DNA from: Thermothelomyces thermophilus ATCC 42464
Lineage: Eukaryota > Ascomycota > Sordariomycetes > Sordariales > Chaetomiaceae
Assembly (NCBI RefSeq): GCF_000226095.1
Contig: NC_016477.1
Coordinates: 124,001-188,000 of the forward strand
Direction of reading: 5' to 3'
DNA: 64,000 nucleotides
Shown here: positions 19,550-32,188 of the stretch, piece after piece
Numbering within the stretch: the stretch's first letter is position 1
How the letters are laid out: every line of letters starts with the position of its first letter
Notes under the pieces: generated by a model
The model's input: only the letters and a program-made list of their open reading frames with translations
What the model was told of the DNA's origin: nothing
Database searches by the model: none
Program-made: the position numbers and the translations under genes

Positions 19550-21173
19550 TTAGAGATTAATTATGGCTTCTACCTCGGGGCGGAGTTAGAGTTACTAGGG
19601 GCCGGGAAGAGAAGCGAAGCTGAATACGAACCGACCTGTTCAATATCAATATCACCAGTCTCCAGGTGGATCGTCAATGCTGTGGGCTACTCTCGTGCTC
19701 GCTAAACTGCAGAGGAGGGGAAGATGGTGCGAAATCAAGCCACAAAAATATGCCATCCTTTCTCTCTCTCCCTAATTTGTCTTGTTTCCTCTTTTGAATT
19801 TTTTTCTCTAGGGCGGAGGACCATGGGGGGCTCTCGGGGTGCCTAATTAATGACATCTTGATGCAACCATATTGCGAAACCCGGATCGTTCAGGGGGTAC
19901 TTGGGTACATACATATAGTACATACAAAAAAGTGCCCAAGTTGCGTGATGCCCATGCAGGTCGACGGGATACCATCTACTCTGGACCTTGGTGACCAGCT
20001 GTACTGTGTAGAAGAACCAGCCCCCGATGCCTTCCAGAGTCCCTCACCTAATCGGATGACATACCGCGGACCCTCAGCCGAGTTCTCGATGACGCCGCTC
20101 ACAAACGTTATGACGAACTCACTTAGCGACCAGGCGAGGCGAGGCAGAGGGATATCGGCGTTAAAAAGTTCCCCCAAATAGCAGTGTGCTGAGGCATGCT
20201 AGGTAGTTATTAGTGAGCACAACACGGCATGCATTTTTTTTTTATCTTCAACCCAGTCTTTTTGAAGGATGACTGCCAACGAACCGGGATCTCCAGCTCA
20301 GCTTTGCCACACCTGCCAGTTGCAGGCCGATACCCCCGATGGCGTTATCTTTGTCCGCGATGAGCAACCAGTTTACGGTACTACAACCTACCAAAGCCGG
20401 CAGTTGGGCTGCGAATCCAAGGCCTGCTGCACCATACAATTGTAGCCGAATATCGCCCGAAGATAACCAATCCTTTTGCTTCGTTTACAGTTACATAATT
20501 ACCGGCTCGCCGCCAACAGGTCGAGTGCATTCCGTATATACTACTATATGTACTCCGTGCAAACGTACAGATGTGCGTACACCCCTGAAGCCTGTATAAG
20601 TAAATCAACCCCCCCCCCCCCCCCCCGGCTCAGTCCCCTCAGCTTGGGGACTTTTGTTTGGTTCATTGCACCCGGAGCAGAGGTAGACCGTATGTATATA
20701 TCATGTATGTATGTACCTAGATAGACAACAAGGCCGGGGCCCTGTATACCATCATGTACATACATACATACACCACGAAGTACGGAATACCCCGATGGTA
20801 GCCTCCTTATCTATCTCCCCCTACCCAATTTCGTGGGGGCGCATGGCAAGTATCACGACAAATTGCTTCTGCACGACGGCTGGACCCCTAACCAACAGTT
20901 GTATTGTGCGTGAGACAAAATAAAAAGGCCGTGCTGCACCCCAGATGTCGGCCGCCGACGATCTATCTGCCTTCCCTCAGCCGGACCTCTCCCCGTGCTG
21001 TAAATGATCTGTACTGCAACGGTGTGACCACCTACCTACCTATCCAGTGGCATAATAATAGTTCCTCACTCATTCTCCGTCAATCTTCCCTCTTTCCGCC
21101 CTTGCTCGTCCCTTCCCCCTTCTTCTAGTCACAACCTTTAATTATCATCGTCAATTCAGGCCCGCCCTCAACC
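19550..21173. other. Long intergenic region, no gene seen
   Basis: About 1.6 kb containing a poly-C tract (about 20608-20625), repeated GTACATACATA-type words around 20700-20775, and several TAATTA motifs. Frames on both strands are short. Probably the promoter of the permease. Confidence 0.55.
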
Positions 21174-21503
21174 ATGCCCTTCAACTGGAGGCGGCCCTTC
21201 CGCACCGACGGCGGCGGCGGCGGCGGCGGCGTGCAGACGGAGCAGCAGCAGCAGCGGAACGGCGGGGGGAGCTCCTCCTCGGTCGACCGCTTCGACAGCT
21301 CCGGCGAGGTGACGGATGGCAGTCTCAAGTACACGCTCGAGAAGGGCGAGAACGACTCGCCCGTCTCGTACCAGGAGGCCTCGGGCGCCCCCGTCGAGCG
21401 CCGCTCGCCCCTGGGCTACGACGTCGGCAGCATCACCATCATCTTCCTCAATGTCAGCAAGATGATTGGCACCGGCGTCTACTCGACGCGTGAGTTCCTT
21501 TTC

Positions 21504-21541
<38 letters not shown>

Positions 21542-23739
21542 ATGATTTTAGGGGAGTTCGACTGACCAAGTCCCCCTTGCGCTTCGCAGCGTCGGCCATT
21601 TACAAGGGTACCGGCTCGGTAGGCCTGGCCATGATCTACTGGACTCTCGGCTTCTTCACTTCCCTGGCCAGCCTGTGCGTGTACCTGGAGTACGCGTCCT
21701 ACTTCCCGAACCGGTCCGGCTCTGAGGTCGTCTATCTGGAGCAGGCCTATCCCCGGCCCAAGTGGCTCATCTCAACCACTTTTGCCTTCCAGTCGGTTGC
21801 GTTATCCTTTAGCAGCAGCAATGCCATCGGTACGTTTATAGCTAATTACCTCGTAAAAGAAATAAGAAGAGAAAAACTAGAACCCGCATATTGGAACGCC
21901 GTGATTAGGCTAACGAGAATTCCCCCCCATTAGTGATGGCCCAGTATCTGTGGCGATGTGGAACAAGCACTCCGACCGACTGGCAGCTCAAGGGAACTGC
22001 CATCGCTTGCTATACTTGTGCTTTTCTGAGTATGGCTATTCCCCCCCCCCCCCTTTTTTGTTTTCCTGCACACTTCAAGATGGCTCATGCTTTCTGCAAC
22101 AGTCGTCGGTTTCCACACGCGCTTCTCGTACTGGGTGTCCAACGGAATCGGCATCATCAAGGTCCTCACCCTCATCTTCATCTCCATCACCGGCTTCGTC
22201 GTCCTCGGCGGCCACGTCTCGCGCGTTCCCGAACCCAAGGCCAACTTTGTCAACGCCTTCGAGGGCCACGCCACCCCCTACGGCCTGACCAACGCGCTCT
22301 ACCGCATCATCTTTTCCTACGCCGGCTACGAAAACGCCTTTAACGTCGTCAACGAGGTGAAGGTATGTAATTCCCCGTCCCCCCCCCCTTTTTTTGGTGT
22401 TCCTCTAGGATAGAGAAAACACAAAAAAAAAAAAAAAAAGAAAAGAAGAATTATCCAAGATATTATTAAATAGTAGCTGAGACTTGTCGGCCACAGAACC
22501 CCGTCAAGCAGCTCCGGCGCAACGGCTTCGCCGCCCTGGTCATCGTGACGGTCCTGTACATCTTTGCCAACATTGCCTGGTTCTCCGCCATCCCCAAGGC
22601 CGAGCTGGCCGAGGCCAAGGAGATCGCCGCCGCCCTCTTCTTCAGCCGCGTCTTTGGGCCCGACAAGGCCGTCAACGGGCTCAACTTCCTCATCGCGCTC
22701 AGCTCGTTTGGCAACATCGTGGCCGTCGCCCTCGGCTCGTCGCGCCTGATTCGCGAGTGCGGTCGGTAGGTTTCACTTGTTTTTTTTTTCTTTTTTTTTT
22801 TTTGCGTTGGTTAATTATTATAAAAGAAAAATTGGTTAATTACTAATAAATCGCTATGCACACACACACACACACACACACACAGCCAGGGCGTGCTCCC
22901 CTTCCCGCGCTTCTGGGCGTCGACGCGGCCGTTCGGCACGCCGCTGGGGCCGTACGCGCTTAAGTACACGCTGACGGTGCTGATGATCCTGGCGCCGCCG
23001 GCGGGGGACGCGTTCAACTTCATCAACGACCTGTACGTCTACCCGAGCTCCGTCTTCCAGGTCCTGCTCGGCGTCGGCCTGCTCCTCGTCCGCCGCCGCC
23101 GCCGCCGCCTCGGCCTGCCCCGCTCCGAGTTCCGCGCCTGGGACCCCGTCATCGCCTTCAACATCCTCGTCTACGTCTACCTGCTCGTCATGCCCTGGTA
23201 CCCCCCGGCCGGCGGCGCCAACGCCGGCGACGTCAGCTTCTGGTACGGCACCTACATCGTCACCGGCATTGGCATGTAAGTATCTTATCTCTCGCGCAGC
23301 CCCTCTTCTTTCTTTCCCTATTGTCTTTCTTTTTCTTTTCTTTTCTTTTTTCATACTTGCTTCCTCTGGTGGTGGTAGTGTATAATAAGCAAAGTGAGTA
23401 TTAAGTACTGGGAATTCGCCTGAGCTAACAACGGCAACCAAAAAATTAAACAGTCTCATCGGCTGTGGCATTTACTACTACCTCTGGGTCAACCTCATCC
23501 CCCACGTCAAGGGCTACCGCATACGCCAGGAGGTCCTGGTCTTTGAGGACGGTGCCCAGTCGCACAGGCTGGTCAAGGTGCCCGTGGCTGAGGTAGCCGA
23601 GTGGGATGCCACCCACGACGCCGTGGGCAGGCCACTCAATGTCAACAACGGAAAGTCCGGCTCGGGCTCGCATCAAAAGAATGACGACCAAGAGGAGGTG
23701 GGTAAGGTGGTGCGGATTGGTGACCCCGAGAAACAATAA
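21174..23739 (+). CDS. Mup1-type high-affinity methionine/amino-acid permease (LAT/APC family)
   Basis: Seven exons (21174-21489, 21590-21829, 21934-22029, 22103-22362, 22497-22765, 22886-23275, 23454-23739) keep one frame and give 618 residues. The N-terminus is cytosolic with Gly, Gln and Ser runs. The transport core opens with LGYDVGSITIIFLNVSKMIG and TGVYSTPSAIYKGTGSVG, where the unwound helix 1 motif IGTGVYSTP is the substrate-binding segment of this family. Further helices include GIGIIKVLTLIFISITGFVV, YRIIFSYAGYENAFNVVNEV and FLIALSSFGNIVAVALGSSR. About twelve helices can be counted. Lysine-poor C-terminal tail with EEVGKVV. Expected at the plasma membrane for uptake of methionine or cysteine. 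Intron 5 ends in a (CA)n run that directly supplies the acceptor. Confidence 0.88.
22858..22884 (+). repeat. (CA)n microsatellite forming an intron acceptor
   Basis: A CA dinucleotide run ends in CACAG, which is the 3' splice site of intron 5 of the permease gene. Confidence 0.8.
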
Positions 23740-24659
23740 AGGTACGAGAGTCTCAGCATGAGAGCGAGAAGATCAGGGAACAAATTGAATGGTAAATAAA
23801 TAACCATAATTACCCATTGAGGGTAACAAAGGTGTGAACAGCGAATATCAGCTGAGATCATGCTGATGAGCACACATTTTGCTTGGAATCTGATTTGCTC
23901 TCGTGATGCTTGGCCTGAAACCCGAATGCTCTCTCCTCTGTACTCTGCTCTTTGAAAACGACAAAGCTGGACACCCATCGTTTCCTCAGTCCTTAATTAC
24001 GGTAATCACATAATAAAGGAGCAACCTTTTGGAAAGCAAATGGTAACAAATGATGTGCGTTATCAAACAGAAATGCGCTACCAACTCTACGGCCTGTTCG
24101 TCCCCCCTTCTTCTGGCGCCTGAACAGTCATTGATATTTTCTTGAAAGACATAATAGGCCATACCTCATTACAATGCCCAGTCCTCTTTTGTCTACCTCT
24201 AGTGTCGTGCCACGTTTTGCCCGCCCGTCTTGTCTATTGCCATCAAATGCCTCTTCGGAATAGCAGAGAAGTGCAGACAGCCCCGGGGACGTCAAACGTC
24301 CCGATATCCCATCGTTGATATCACTGCCTACATTGCCACCTCTAAAGACATTGAAAACGCCCGCGACAAGTGACACACCAAAAGAAGTTCGAGGGGGAAA
24401 AACAAAACACGCTTTTTGTTCTGCGGTAAGCTAAGAAAGAATGCTGTGCTATTTTTTGATTGACAAAAAAAAGAAAAAATGGCAAGAAAAGGAAAATGTT
24501 CGTTTGATCAGACACTGTCGTAACAGATGATGAGGCCAGGGATGGTTGGACGGTGCCGAGTCGACTTTCGACAACCGCGACACCAGGCTTCCGAACCATG
24601 CCGTCCTCCGACGTAGTTTTACCATGTCCCGTGGCGGCTGAACTCGCTCCACGGGCGAG
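23740..24659. other. Convergent intergenic region, no gene seen
   Basis: Lies between the 3' ends of the permease and the acidic-protein gene and must hold both 3' untranslated regions. No coding signal. Confidence 0.6.
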
Positions 24660-26494
24660 TCAGATGCGCAAAACTTCCATGTCCGAAATGCTTCGATGAC
24701 GCTTGTGCGCGTTGGCTTCGGCGTGGGTGCCGGACGCCTTTCTCTTCTGCGACAGGACGTTGAGTGGGCTGCTCTGCTGGAGGTCGGCGAATCCACTTCC
24801 TACCGTGTTGCTCCGCTTCTGGCGGCGGAGAGGCGTGATGGGTGTCGTGACGGCTTCCAGGCTTCCCGACTTGATTCCGCGGAGCGTGCCGTGGTAGTAC
24901 GGTCCCGAGAATGCGAGCGACTCCTGGCTCGCTTTGTCGCTGTAGATGAGCTGCTGATTGATCTGGTTACGCCGGAAGGCGCCCACGACATCCGACTTGC
25001 CGTCAAAGTGGGTAAGCAGCGGGTGGGCGGCTGCCGCAGCCTCGGTTCCCCCGCTGGCAGTACTGGTAGCGGTCTTGGGCCGGGTGGGGCTAGAGACGAG
25101 ATCCCCGTTCCAATCGGCCCCTTCCTCGTCGTCGGATGAGTCGCTATTGAAGGTGACAAAATCTTCGATCCTGAGCATGCTCTCCTCTTCGTCCTCTTCC
25201 ATACCGGCAAAGTACGAATCGTCGCTCTCCTCCTCCCCGCCAAAGATGTCAGAAGTGCAGGGGAAGAATGCCTCGGCCGGGCCAAAAGGCTGCATGTTGA
25301 CAAAATCGTTCAGGTTGTTGGACGGGACCATGGCACCCATCATGATGTAGCCCGGGTTTCTCACAAGCGGAGAGCTGGCCAAGTCTTGCCTGGAAAAGTC
25401 CACGTGGAGCGACTCGGGAGAGAGGTCCAACTGGTTGGTCCTGCGAGGCGTGAAGATGATCATCTTGCCCGTAGCAGGATCGACGACACCGATAGGCTTG
25501 TTGTCTGATCTGTCGAGTTTGAAGCGACCCACGCGGGGCCTTCCGGGTTTGCACTGGACCGGCTTCTCCGTGTCCGAGTCCGAGGATGCTCCAGTCGCGT
25601 GCGCGCGGCGCATCTGCTTCTTGCGGACAATGGGCTCTGGAATATCTTCCTCCGTAGTGTCACCGTCGGCTGACGGAGTAGCATTAGCACCAGACGCTCC
25701 CATTGCCGGCAAGTGAACTCACTCTCGTAACCGTCAAGGTCCTGTGTCTCTTCAGGAACAGGTACAGGGGTTGACACTTCGCTGGGCGGGAGACTCGGCC
25801 TCGGCGTCGCCGTCGGAGTCTCGTCCTGGTCCTCCAGGTCGCCGGCGGCAAAATCCTGCGAGCCGGCGTAGAAATCCCAGAAGGAGCTATTCGAGGATGT
25901 CTCGTCATCTCTCTCGATCTCGCGGCGGAACATGGGATCAAGGGCGCTCTGCTCCACAAATATATCAGGAAAGAAGTCGTTCATGTCGGTTACCTCACTT
26001 GTATCGGTCGTAGTCGAGTCCGTATCGCTGTCGGGAACTCCGACAAAACGGACATGGCGCCCTGTGTTGATGGAAACCTGGTCGAGCAAATCGAGCGACA
26101 CGGGCTCCGCAGGGATCAGGTCGTCGTCGTGGTCCGACGAGAATCCCTCCCAGCTCGCGCTGTCGTCGTGCTGATCTGCGTCTTCGGGACCGGCCCCGAC
26201 CTCGGGGTCGTCCTCTTCATCCGCCTCACTTTCCTCGTCGGCGTCGTCGTCTTCGTCGTCGTCCACCAGCGGCCGAGAAGGACCCGATGATCGCTTGCGC
26301 AATGCATCGGATATTATGTGCGCCTCCTCGGCCGCAACGACATGCTCCTCGTCGTCATCTTCGGAATCGGTCACATCCTCGACGCCAGAGTAGCCGCTGT
26401 CGTCAGAGAGGTCGAGAGATGACGAGTCATAGTCCCGGCTCTTCGGGGCTCGGACCGGCTTGGGCGGGTACTTTTGTCGGACGTTACGAGACAT
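24660..26494 (-). CDS. Large acidic, probably nuclear protein of unknown function
   Basis: Two exons, 25723-26494 and 24660-25669 (donor GTGAGT, acceptor CCGTCAG), give 593 residues. The chosen start is MSRNVRQKYPPKP; an in-frame ATG nine bases upstream is possible. The N-terminal half is strongly acidic with long Asp/Glu and Ser runs (VDDDEDDDADEESEADEEDD). The middle has a basic stretch (IVRKKQMRRAHATG, GRPRVGRFKLDRSDNK) followed by GVVDPATGKMIIFTPRR, which looks like the most conserved block. The C-terminus is basic (QKRKAS, NAHKRHRSISDME) and contains likely nuclear localisation signals. Composition suggests a chromatin or transcription-associated protein; no named domain is recognised. 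Confidence 0.75.
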
Positions 26495-29224
26495 GGCGGC
26501 AGGCATGCAGGGGTTACCTCTAGTGCAGGGTGAGAACGGATGGCGCACGGTCCTCTTAGACTACCTCGCAAAGGCGAACCTTGTAGAGATGGGGGAGGGT
26601 AAAAGAGCCCGAAACGGCGCGGAGGCAATTCAGCACAAGTGTGTAGTGCTCGGCTATGGAGAAGTGGTCGTATGTAACGTATCAGAGGTTGGAGAGTCCG
26701 TGGGCGGGAGGGCTGTCGGAAGAAAAGCCGGAGGACAGAAAGAACGGAGAGAGAGAGAGAGGGCTGGTGGGAGGAGTCGTTCAAGTCGCTTCGGGGTGCA
26801 AGAGACGCGGGCATACGATAGAACCTGTGGATCTCAGCTCGAGGGCAGACTCTCGTTTGTCTGTGCGAGCATAAGCCTCGTGTCTGGAGGCGGATATGGG
26901 CTCGAGACGGTGAAAGTCTGCGAGAAACTTCGTCGAAGGGCGGGCAGGATTGGGAATCTCGTTGAGGCTGCTGGACTGCAGGCGTGCCGGGGTCAATTGG
27001 CACGCCCGCAGTGGGCGCTTAGAGCTCAACGACGGCCGACGGCATCTTGAAAATCTCGACGAAGTTTGGATTGGTATGGTACTGAATCTCTGGCTTCTGT
27101 AGGGCGACTTCGTTGTCTTGGGTGGTTGGTCCGGTTCGGTTTGTATTGAGGGAAAGGGAAGCTCAGAGGAGGGGAAGTGCGGGCCGGCCGATTCTTTTGA
27201 CCAAACTTTTTTTCGAAGTTGGTGGGGACCAGGGTGGGCTTGGCTCGACCCGCAATTGGAGCCAGATCTGTGGAGTCGAGGTCCGACGTATCCATGTATC
27301 CATGTACTGTATCAAACGGGCGCACCCGAGGCATCTGAGGCACCCCTCTGCCGCTGGCAGCTGGCAACCGTGCATCCACCCGCGCGTCGAAGGTCACTTC
27401 AAGCTTCAGTTGCTGCGTCAGGCTGGGATAATTACCGGAGCGCAACCCCCCGGCAGGACCCTGCCTCGTCACCGCTCTTTTCCCGCGCGGCTCTTTGGTG
27501 TCGTGGCTGCAATCGTGGCTCACTGATAATTAAAGAAAGCACAGTCTTGGGGATGCAGAGCTGTTGGTGAGCACCAGTTGGGAATCGCAATGGCCATGAT
27601 TGCTGTCGTTTGTTGCTTCAAGGAACCGTGGTTCTGGACTCGCGATCAAACCCCTCCATCCGTCACCCACTCCTTCAAAATTTTGAAGTGACCACACTAA
27701 TCCGTACACTAGAAACAATTTGCGAAGTCCCCCGCTCGTGCTACTGACACCAAGCGTCCGGGCTGCAGAGTTGCAGAGTTGCAGCGTTGCAGAGCGGGGC
27801 GGCTCGTCCAATGCCCCGCACCCTTGGGAGCTCGCTCGCTTGCGCTGGTAGACTTTGACGCAGGTGAAGGTGCAGCGCATATGACGAAGTTACGTGTTGA
27901 TCATGACTGGGACGACAGAGCGTCCTTCTTGTCTCCACCGAGCAATTTCAGTCTTGCCGCCGAGGCCGACGCTGGCTGCTGGATCAAGAAGGTGGACACG
28001 ATGGAAGACGATGGTCGACTTGAGCCCCGCACAGAAGGTTCCGAATCCTCCTCAATTGTTAAACCTATTACGGATGAGAAAGGTTTTCGCTGGTGACAGA
28101 CTACCCACTTACTTCCTTGAGTTGCCAGTCGTCAGGTAGCAAACAAACATTAAACGAGCGGGTCATGGCATCATACTGGTAGTGGTAGCGTTTGACCCTG
28201 GCCAGCGAGGAGTGGACGGGGTCGGCGCCAAGTCAGACATGCGTGGGTGAAAATGATTCATGTCAATATCACTGTTCCTCTCCTTTCCCGGCCCGGTAAC
28301 TGTCGGCGGGGGGTGGGCAGGAAAGGATGCTGAGACGACAAATTTGCAAAGGCTGGAACGCTCGTTGCCGGTGAAAAGCTTCAGCAAAATTCTTCAGGTT
28401 TTGCATTCAACCTGGGCTCCGGGGCCACCTCTGAGGTTCGAGAATCCCGAATGGGTCCACACCGAAGCCGTCAAACGAGGATCTCTACGGAGTACGGATT
28501 ACACGAAAAGGCCCAGTCTCGCAGAGTTTCATCGGCATCAGCGAGTTCTACACCAGCGTCCAGCATCTTTCTCTTGAAACAATCGTGGTAAAGGTCTGTT
28601 CCGTGTTGTTGTTGGGTTCCTTGGAAGGGCTTCTGTCAACCGAGACACTATGCTCAGCCGTGTTGGCGTCTCTCTTCATTCATATCTTTGTATTGTTGCA
28701 CGTGGCGCCTGCCTACAGAAGTTCAGTTTTAATCTGTAATCCGGATTTCGGAGTACCGATTAACGTAGGCAGTAAATCTGCACGAGGGGCATTTCCTCTC
28801 CCAAAGGGTCCTCCGTCCTCCGTGCTTGGCGCCAAGTCGACCTCGGAGAAAGCATTATCTTATCGGCTTCAGGCTGGAAAGAGCTCCACTAAGAGTTAAG
28901 CGCCCCGTTCATGCCTGTTGCTGGGTCAACAGGCTACAGGTCCCTGGCTTGGCATCAACAATTTCGGGGTCCCGGCCCCCACTAACTTAACAGTACGGTA
29001 ATGGCCGGATGGCGGTCGGACCCTCTGACGCAGGCAAGCCACTGACCGAGTTTGTCTCTCTCTTTCTTTTGTTCTTTTTTTTTTTTTTTTTGCCTGCTAC
29101 TCTTCCTCTTTGCAAGCAGCATAAAGCAGCATATTCAACCTCAAATACCCCAGGCTTGTGAGTGTTGCATTCACCTCACAGGCACTTTTCTGGGCCTTCC
29201 GGCGCTCCCAAACCAGTCGGGGCC
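26495..29224. other. Long divergent intergenic region, no supported gene
   Basis: About 2.7 kb between the starts of the acidic protein (minus) and the kinesin (plus). The first 550 bases, rich in CT on the minus strand, look like a long leader of the acidic-protein gene. GTTGCAGA is repeated four times near 27760-27795, a TACGGAGTA copy sits at 28486-28494, and a related TTCGGAGTACCG at about 28747. Frames such as 27026-27523 (minus) and 27779-28096 (plus) lack protein features. Confidence 0.55.
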
Positions 29225-29573
29225 ATGGCTGCATCGACGCAAAAAGCCACGAACCTCTTCCAGGTCTACCTGCGACTGCGGCCGCCGCAAGGTGGGGCTG
29301 CTACGGGAGAGCGGTTCTTGACGGTCGAGGAACCGGACGACGACAGCAAGACACCCAAACACATCACGCTCAATCCGCCTAACGACCGACGCCGTGCCAT
29401 CGAGAAGTTCGCTTTCACGCAGGTCTTCGAAGAGGATGCGACCCAGCTCGACGTCTTCAACTGCGTCGGCGTAGCCAATCTGATCAATGGAGTTCTGGCA
29501 CCCTGTGGCGGAGATGGGACCGATGCTCTGGTGGCTACGCTAGGCGTCACGGGGTCGGGGAAGGTTAGTCGGG

Positions 29574-29607
<34 letters not shown>

Positions 29608-32188
29608 AAGAGTAGGCCTCGACTGACTGACTTGCTACCGTAGTCACACACCATCCTCGGGTCTCGGTCCCAACGCGGCTTGACCCAACTCGCCCTCGAC
29701 GTGATCTTCCAGTCTCTCGGCGAGAACATCGTCGACTGCGACACGTGCCCAACCCTCGAACAGTCAATTGTGGCATCCGATCCGTCCGAGGCCGCCATCT
29801 TCTCAGCCCCAACCTTCCTCGATTCCGTATTTGTTGACCTCTCGGCCTCTCACCGACCCGGCTCAAGAGCACAGACCCCTATGAATGTAGGATATCCGCC
29901 ATCTTCTCCCCAGCCGCGCCCTCAACAAGAAGTTCAGCATGGCCCTAGTGGGCGAATTCCAGGCTTGGGTTGCGAGACCGTCCGCGTTGTGATGGGCAAG
30001 GACTCGATCGCAACACTATCGCCGCTTGCAACGACGACCACGACGGACAAGAGCCAGTCTATATCCGATAATAGACGTGGACTTGGCGCTGCCTTCGTTC
30101 CTCACAACCGTCAGACTGGTCATGCATTCTGCGGTCCCCGACGCCAGCAAGTGCAAAGAGCAAAAGGGGCGAGAGGGAGAATGCAACCCTCCGGACGAGC
30201 CACAGCCTCTACCAGTTGTGTTCGATTGAAGTCGGGTACTAACCAGGCTGCACACTCTCAGGGCGAATCCATCGGTCCGGGACATACACCATCGCGCCGG
30301 CTCCACCGGCCCTCGACCTTTCCCCAGCAACCCGATGTTAACGGCCTCTCTGTGTCGTGTGACCCATCGGCTGAATACGCGGTCCTCATCTCCATGTACG
30401 AGGTGTACAATGATCGAATCTTCGACCTGCTGACCCCGCCGACCAAGTCAACAGCGACCAAAGAATACCGTCGACGGCCGTTGTTGTTCAAGCCCACCGA
30501 GGCATCTCCGGACCGCAAGGTTGTAGCTGGACTGCGGAAAGTGATTTGCGGCAACCTACATCAGGCATTGATGGTGCTCGAGGCGGGCCTCCACGAGCGG
30601 AGAGTCGCCGGTACGGGGAGCAATAGCGTGAGCTCGCGTAGTCATGGCTTCTTTTGCGTGGAAGTCAAGAAGCGGACCCGCGGCAACAGGAAGCACGGCG
30701 CGGAGCCTTCTTGGGGTGGGAGCGCTCTCACGATAGTCGACCTTGCCGGCAGCGAAAGGGCAAGAGACGCCAAAACAGCCGGCACAACGCTCGCCGAAGC
30801 TGGCAAGATCAACGAGAGCTTGATGTACTTAGGACAGTGTCTGCAAATGCAAAGCGACGCCGCCACCAAAGACAAGGTAAGTAAGCAAGCTCTTGGCAGT
30901 GCAAACAAGGGGGCAAACAGACCTAACGAGCGCCCAGCCCAACCTTGTCCCGTTCCGGCAGTGCAAACTGACCGAGCTGCTCTTTTCGAACTGTTACCCC
31001 TCCCCGTCGGCTATCTCCTCGGGGAGGTACCGGAACCCGCAGAAGGCCGTCATGATCGTCACGGCCGACCCCCACGGCGACTACAACGCGACGTCCCAGA
31101 TTCTCCGGTACAGCGCACTCGCGCGGGAAGTCACGGTGCCGCGAATCCCAAGCATCACCCAGACAATCCTCGCGGCCGCAGCGCAACAACAACAACAAGC
31201 CTCGCAGTCCCTCTCGAGCCCGGTCGAAGCCCCAACTCAGGCCCGGCCCTCCTCCCCCCGGGGCCGCGGGCGTGGCTCCGGCTCCGGCTCCGGCTCCGTC
31301 CATTACCCGCCCCTCCTCTCGTCACCCGACATTGTCCGCGGCGCCTCCTCGCCAGCTCACAGCCCCGCCAACACGGCCGGCAGCAACGACAACAGCATGC
31401 ACCGCAGCACCGTGGAAGCCGCGGTGCTGGAGATCTCCCGCCTGACGGAGGAAATCGAGTACCTGCAGCAGGCGCTCGAGGCGGAACGAACGGCCCGCCA
31501 GGAAGCCGAAGCGCGGCTCCTGTCGATGGAGGACCGGATGGTGGACTTGGAGCAGGCCGTGCGAGAGGACTGCACCAACGAGTTCGAGCGCCGACTCGAG
31601 ATCGAGATGGCACGGTGGCGCGCCATGATGCAGGTCGAGATGGAGCGCGGGGAGGAGCATTGGGGGCGCAAGATCGAGCTCTTTGAGAGAAGCTTCGGAG
31701 GAGGCGGCGGCGGCGGCGGTGTTCTCCTCCGGAATGATGGCAACCATAACGACGGCGATGACTACTACGACGGCGACGCCGGCGGGGAGGAGGGCGACGA
31801 AGACAAGGAGAACATCCTCGTGGAGGACGTCCATCAGGAGAACGAGCGGCTGAGGAGGGAGAACGAGGCTCTGAGACGCGAGATCGCCTCCATGAGCCCC
31901 ACCAAGAGACTCCCGCTGAGGGAGCGCGTGAGCGACGCCGGCGCGGTGGCAAGGGGCGGGAAGCCCGAGACGGGCAGCCCGCGGCATGCGCGCACCTCCA
32001 GGGCTGTCGGCGGCGGTGGTGGCAGCTATGACGAGGAGGGTAGCCTGCTGGACAGGCTCGAGAGACTGCGGGTTAATGACGCCCAGGCCTCGGCGCGAAG
32101 CTCTGCGGGAGGCGGGAAATCCCGCAAAGTGCGTAAGTTGCCTGGCAAGAGGTGGAATGCGGTCGGCGACGATGATGACCTGTTCTGA
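29225..32188 (+). CDS. Kinesin motor protein, kinesin-6-like, with a long insert in the motor
   Basis: Three exons, 29225-29563, 29644-30876 and 30938-32188 (donors GTTAGT and GTAAGT), give 940 residues. The P-loop GVTGSGK-SHT is split exactly between Lys and Ser by intron 1. Switch I is NSVSSRSHGFF and switch II is TIVDLAGSERA; YEVYNDRIFDLLTPP and KLTELLFSN are further kinesin marks. Between the P-loop half and EYAVLISMYEVYNDRIFDLL lies an insert of roughly 190 residues of low complexity (29870-30350), as large loop-6-type insertions are a mark of kinesin-6; part of it could be an unrecognised intron. After the motor come Gln and GSGSGS linkers, a coiled coil (about AAVLEISRLTEEIEYLQQAL onward), an acidic patch and a basic tail KSRKVRKLPGKRW. 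Likely role: spindle midzone or cytokinesis (inference). Confidence 0.85.
29577..29606 (+). repeat. (GA)n microsatellite in kinesin intron 1
   Basis: A GA run starts about 14 bases after the donor of the 80-base intron 1. It is the second GA tract in this window inside a first intron. Confidence 0.8.

Noticed and set aside
17972-23739. Dioxygenase plus permease as a sulfonate-use cluster
   Set aside because: The two genes are adjacent and could serve sulfur supply, but they are 1.6 kb apart with separate promoters, and the dioxygenase substrate is unknown; no further pathway gene lies nearby.
26460-27050. 196-codon open frame on the plus strand
   Set aside because: Lies in the leader of the acidic-protein gene and overlaps its start; Arg/Gly-rich by composition only.
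27026-27523. 165-codon open frame on the minus strand
   Set aside because: No conserved motif; sits in a promoter region and lacks codon-bias support.
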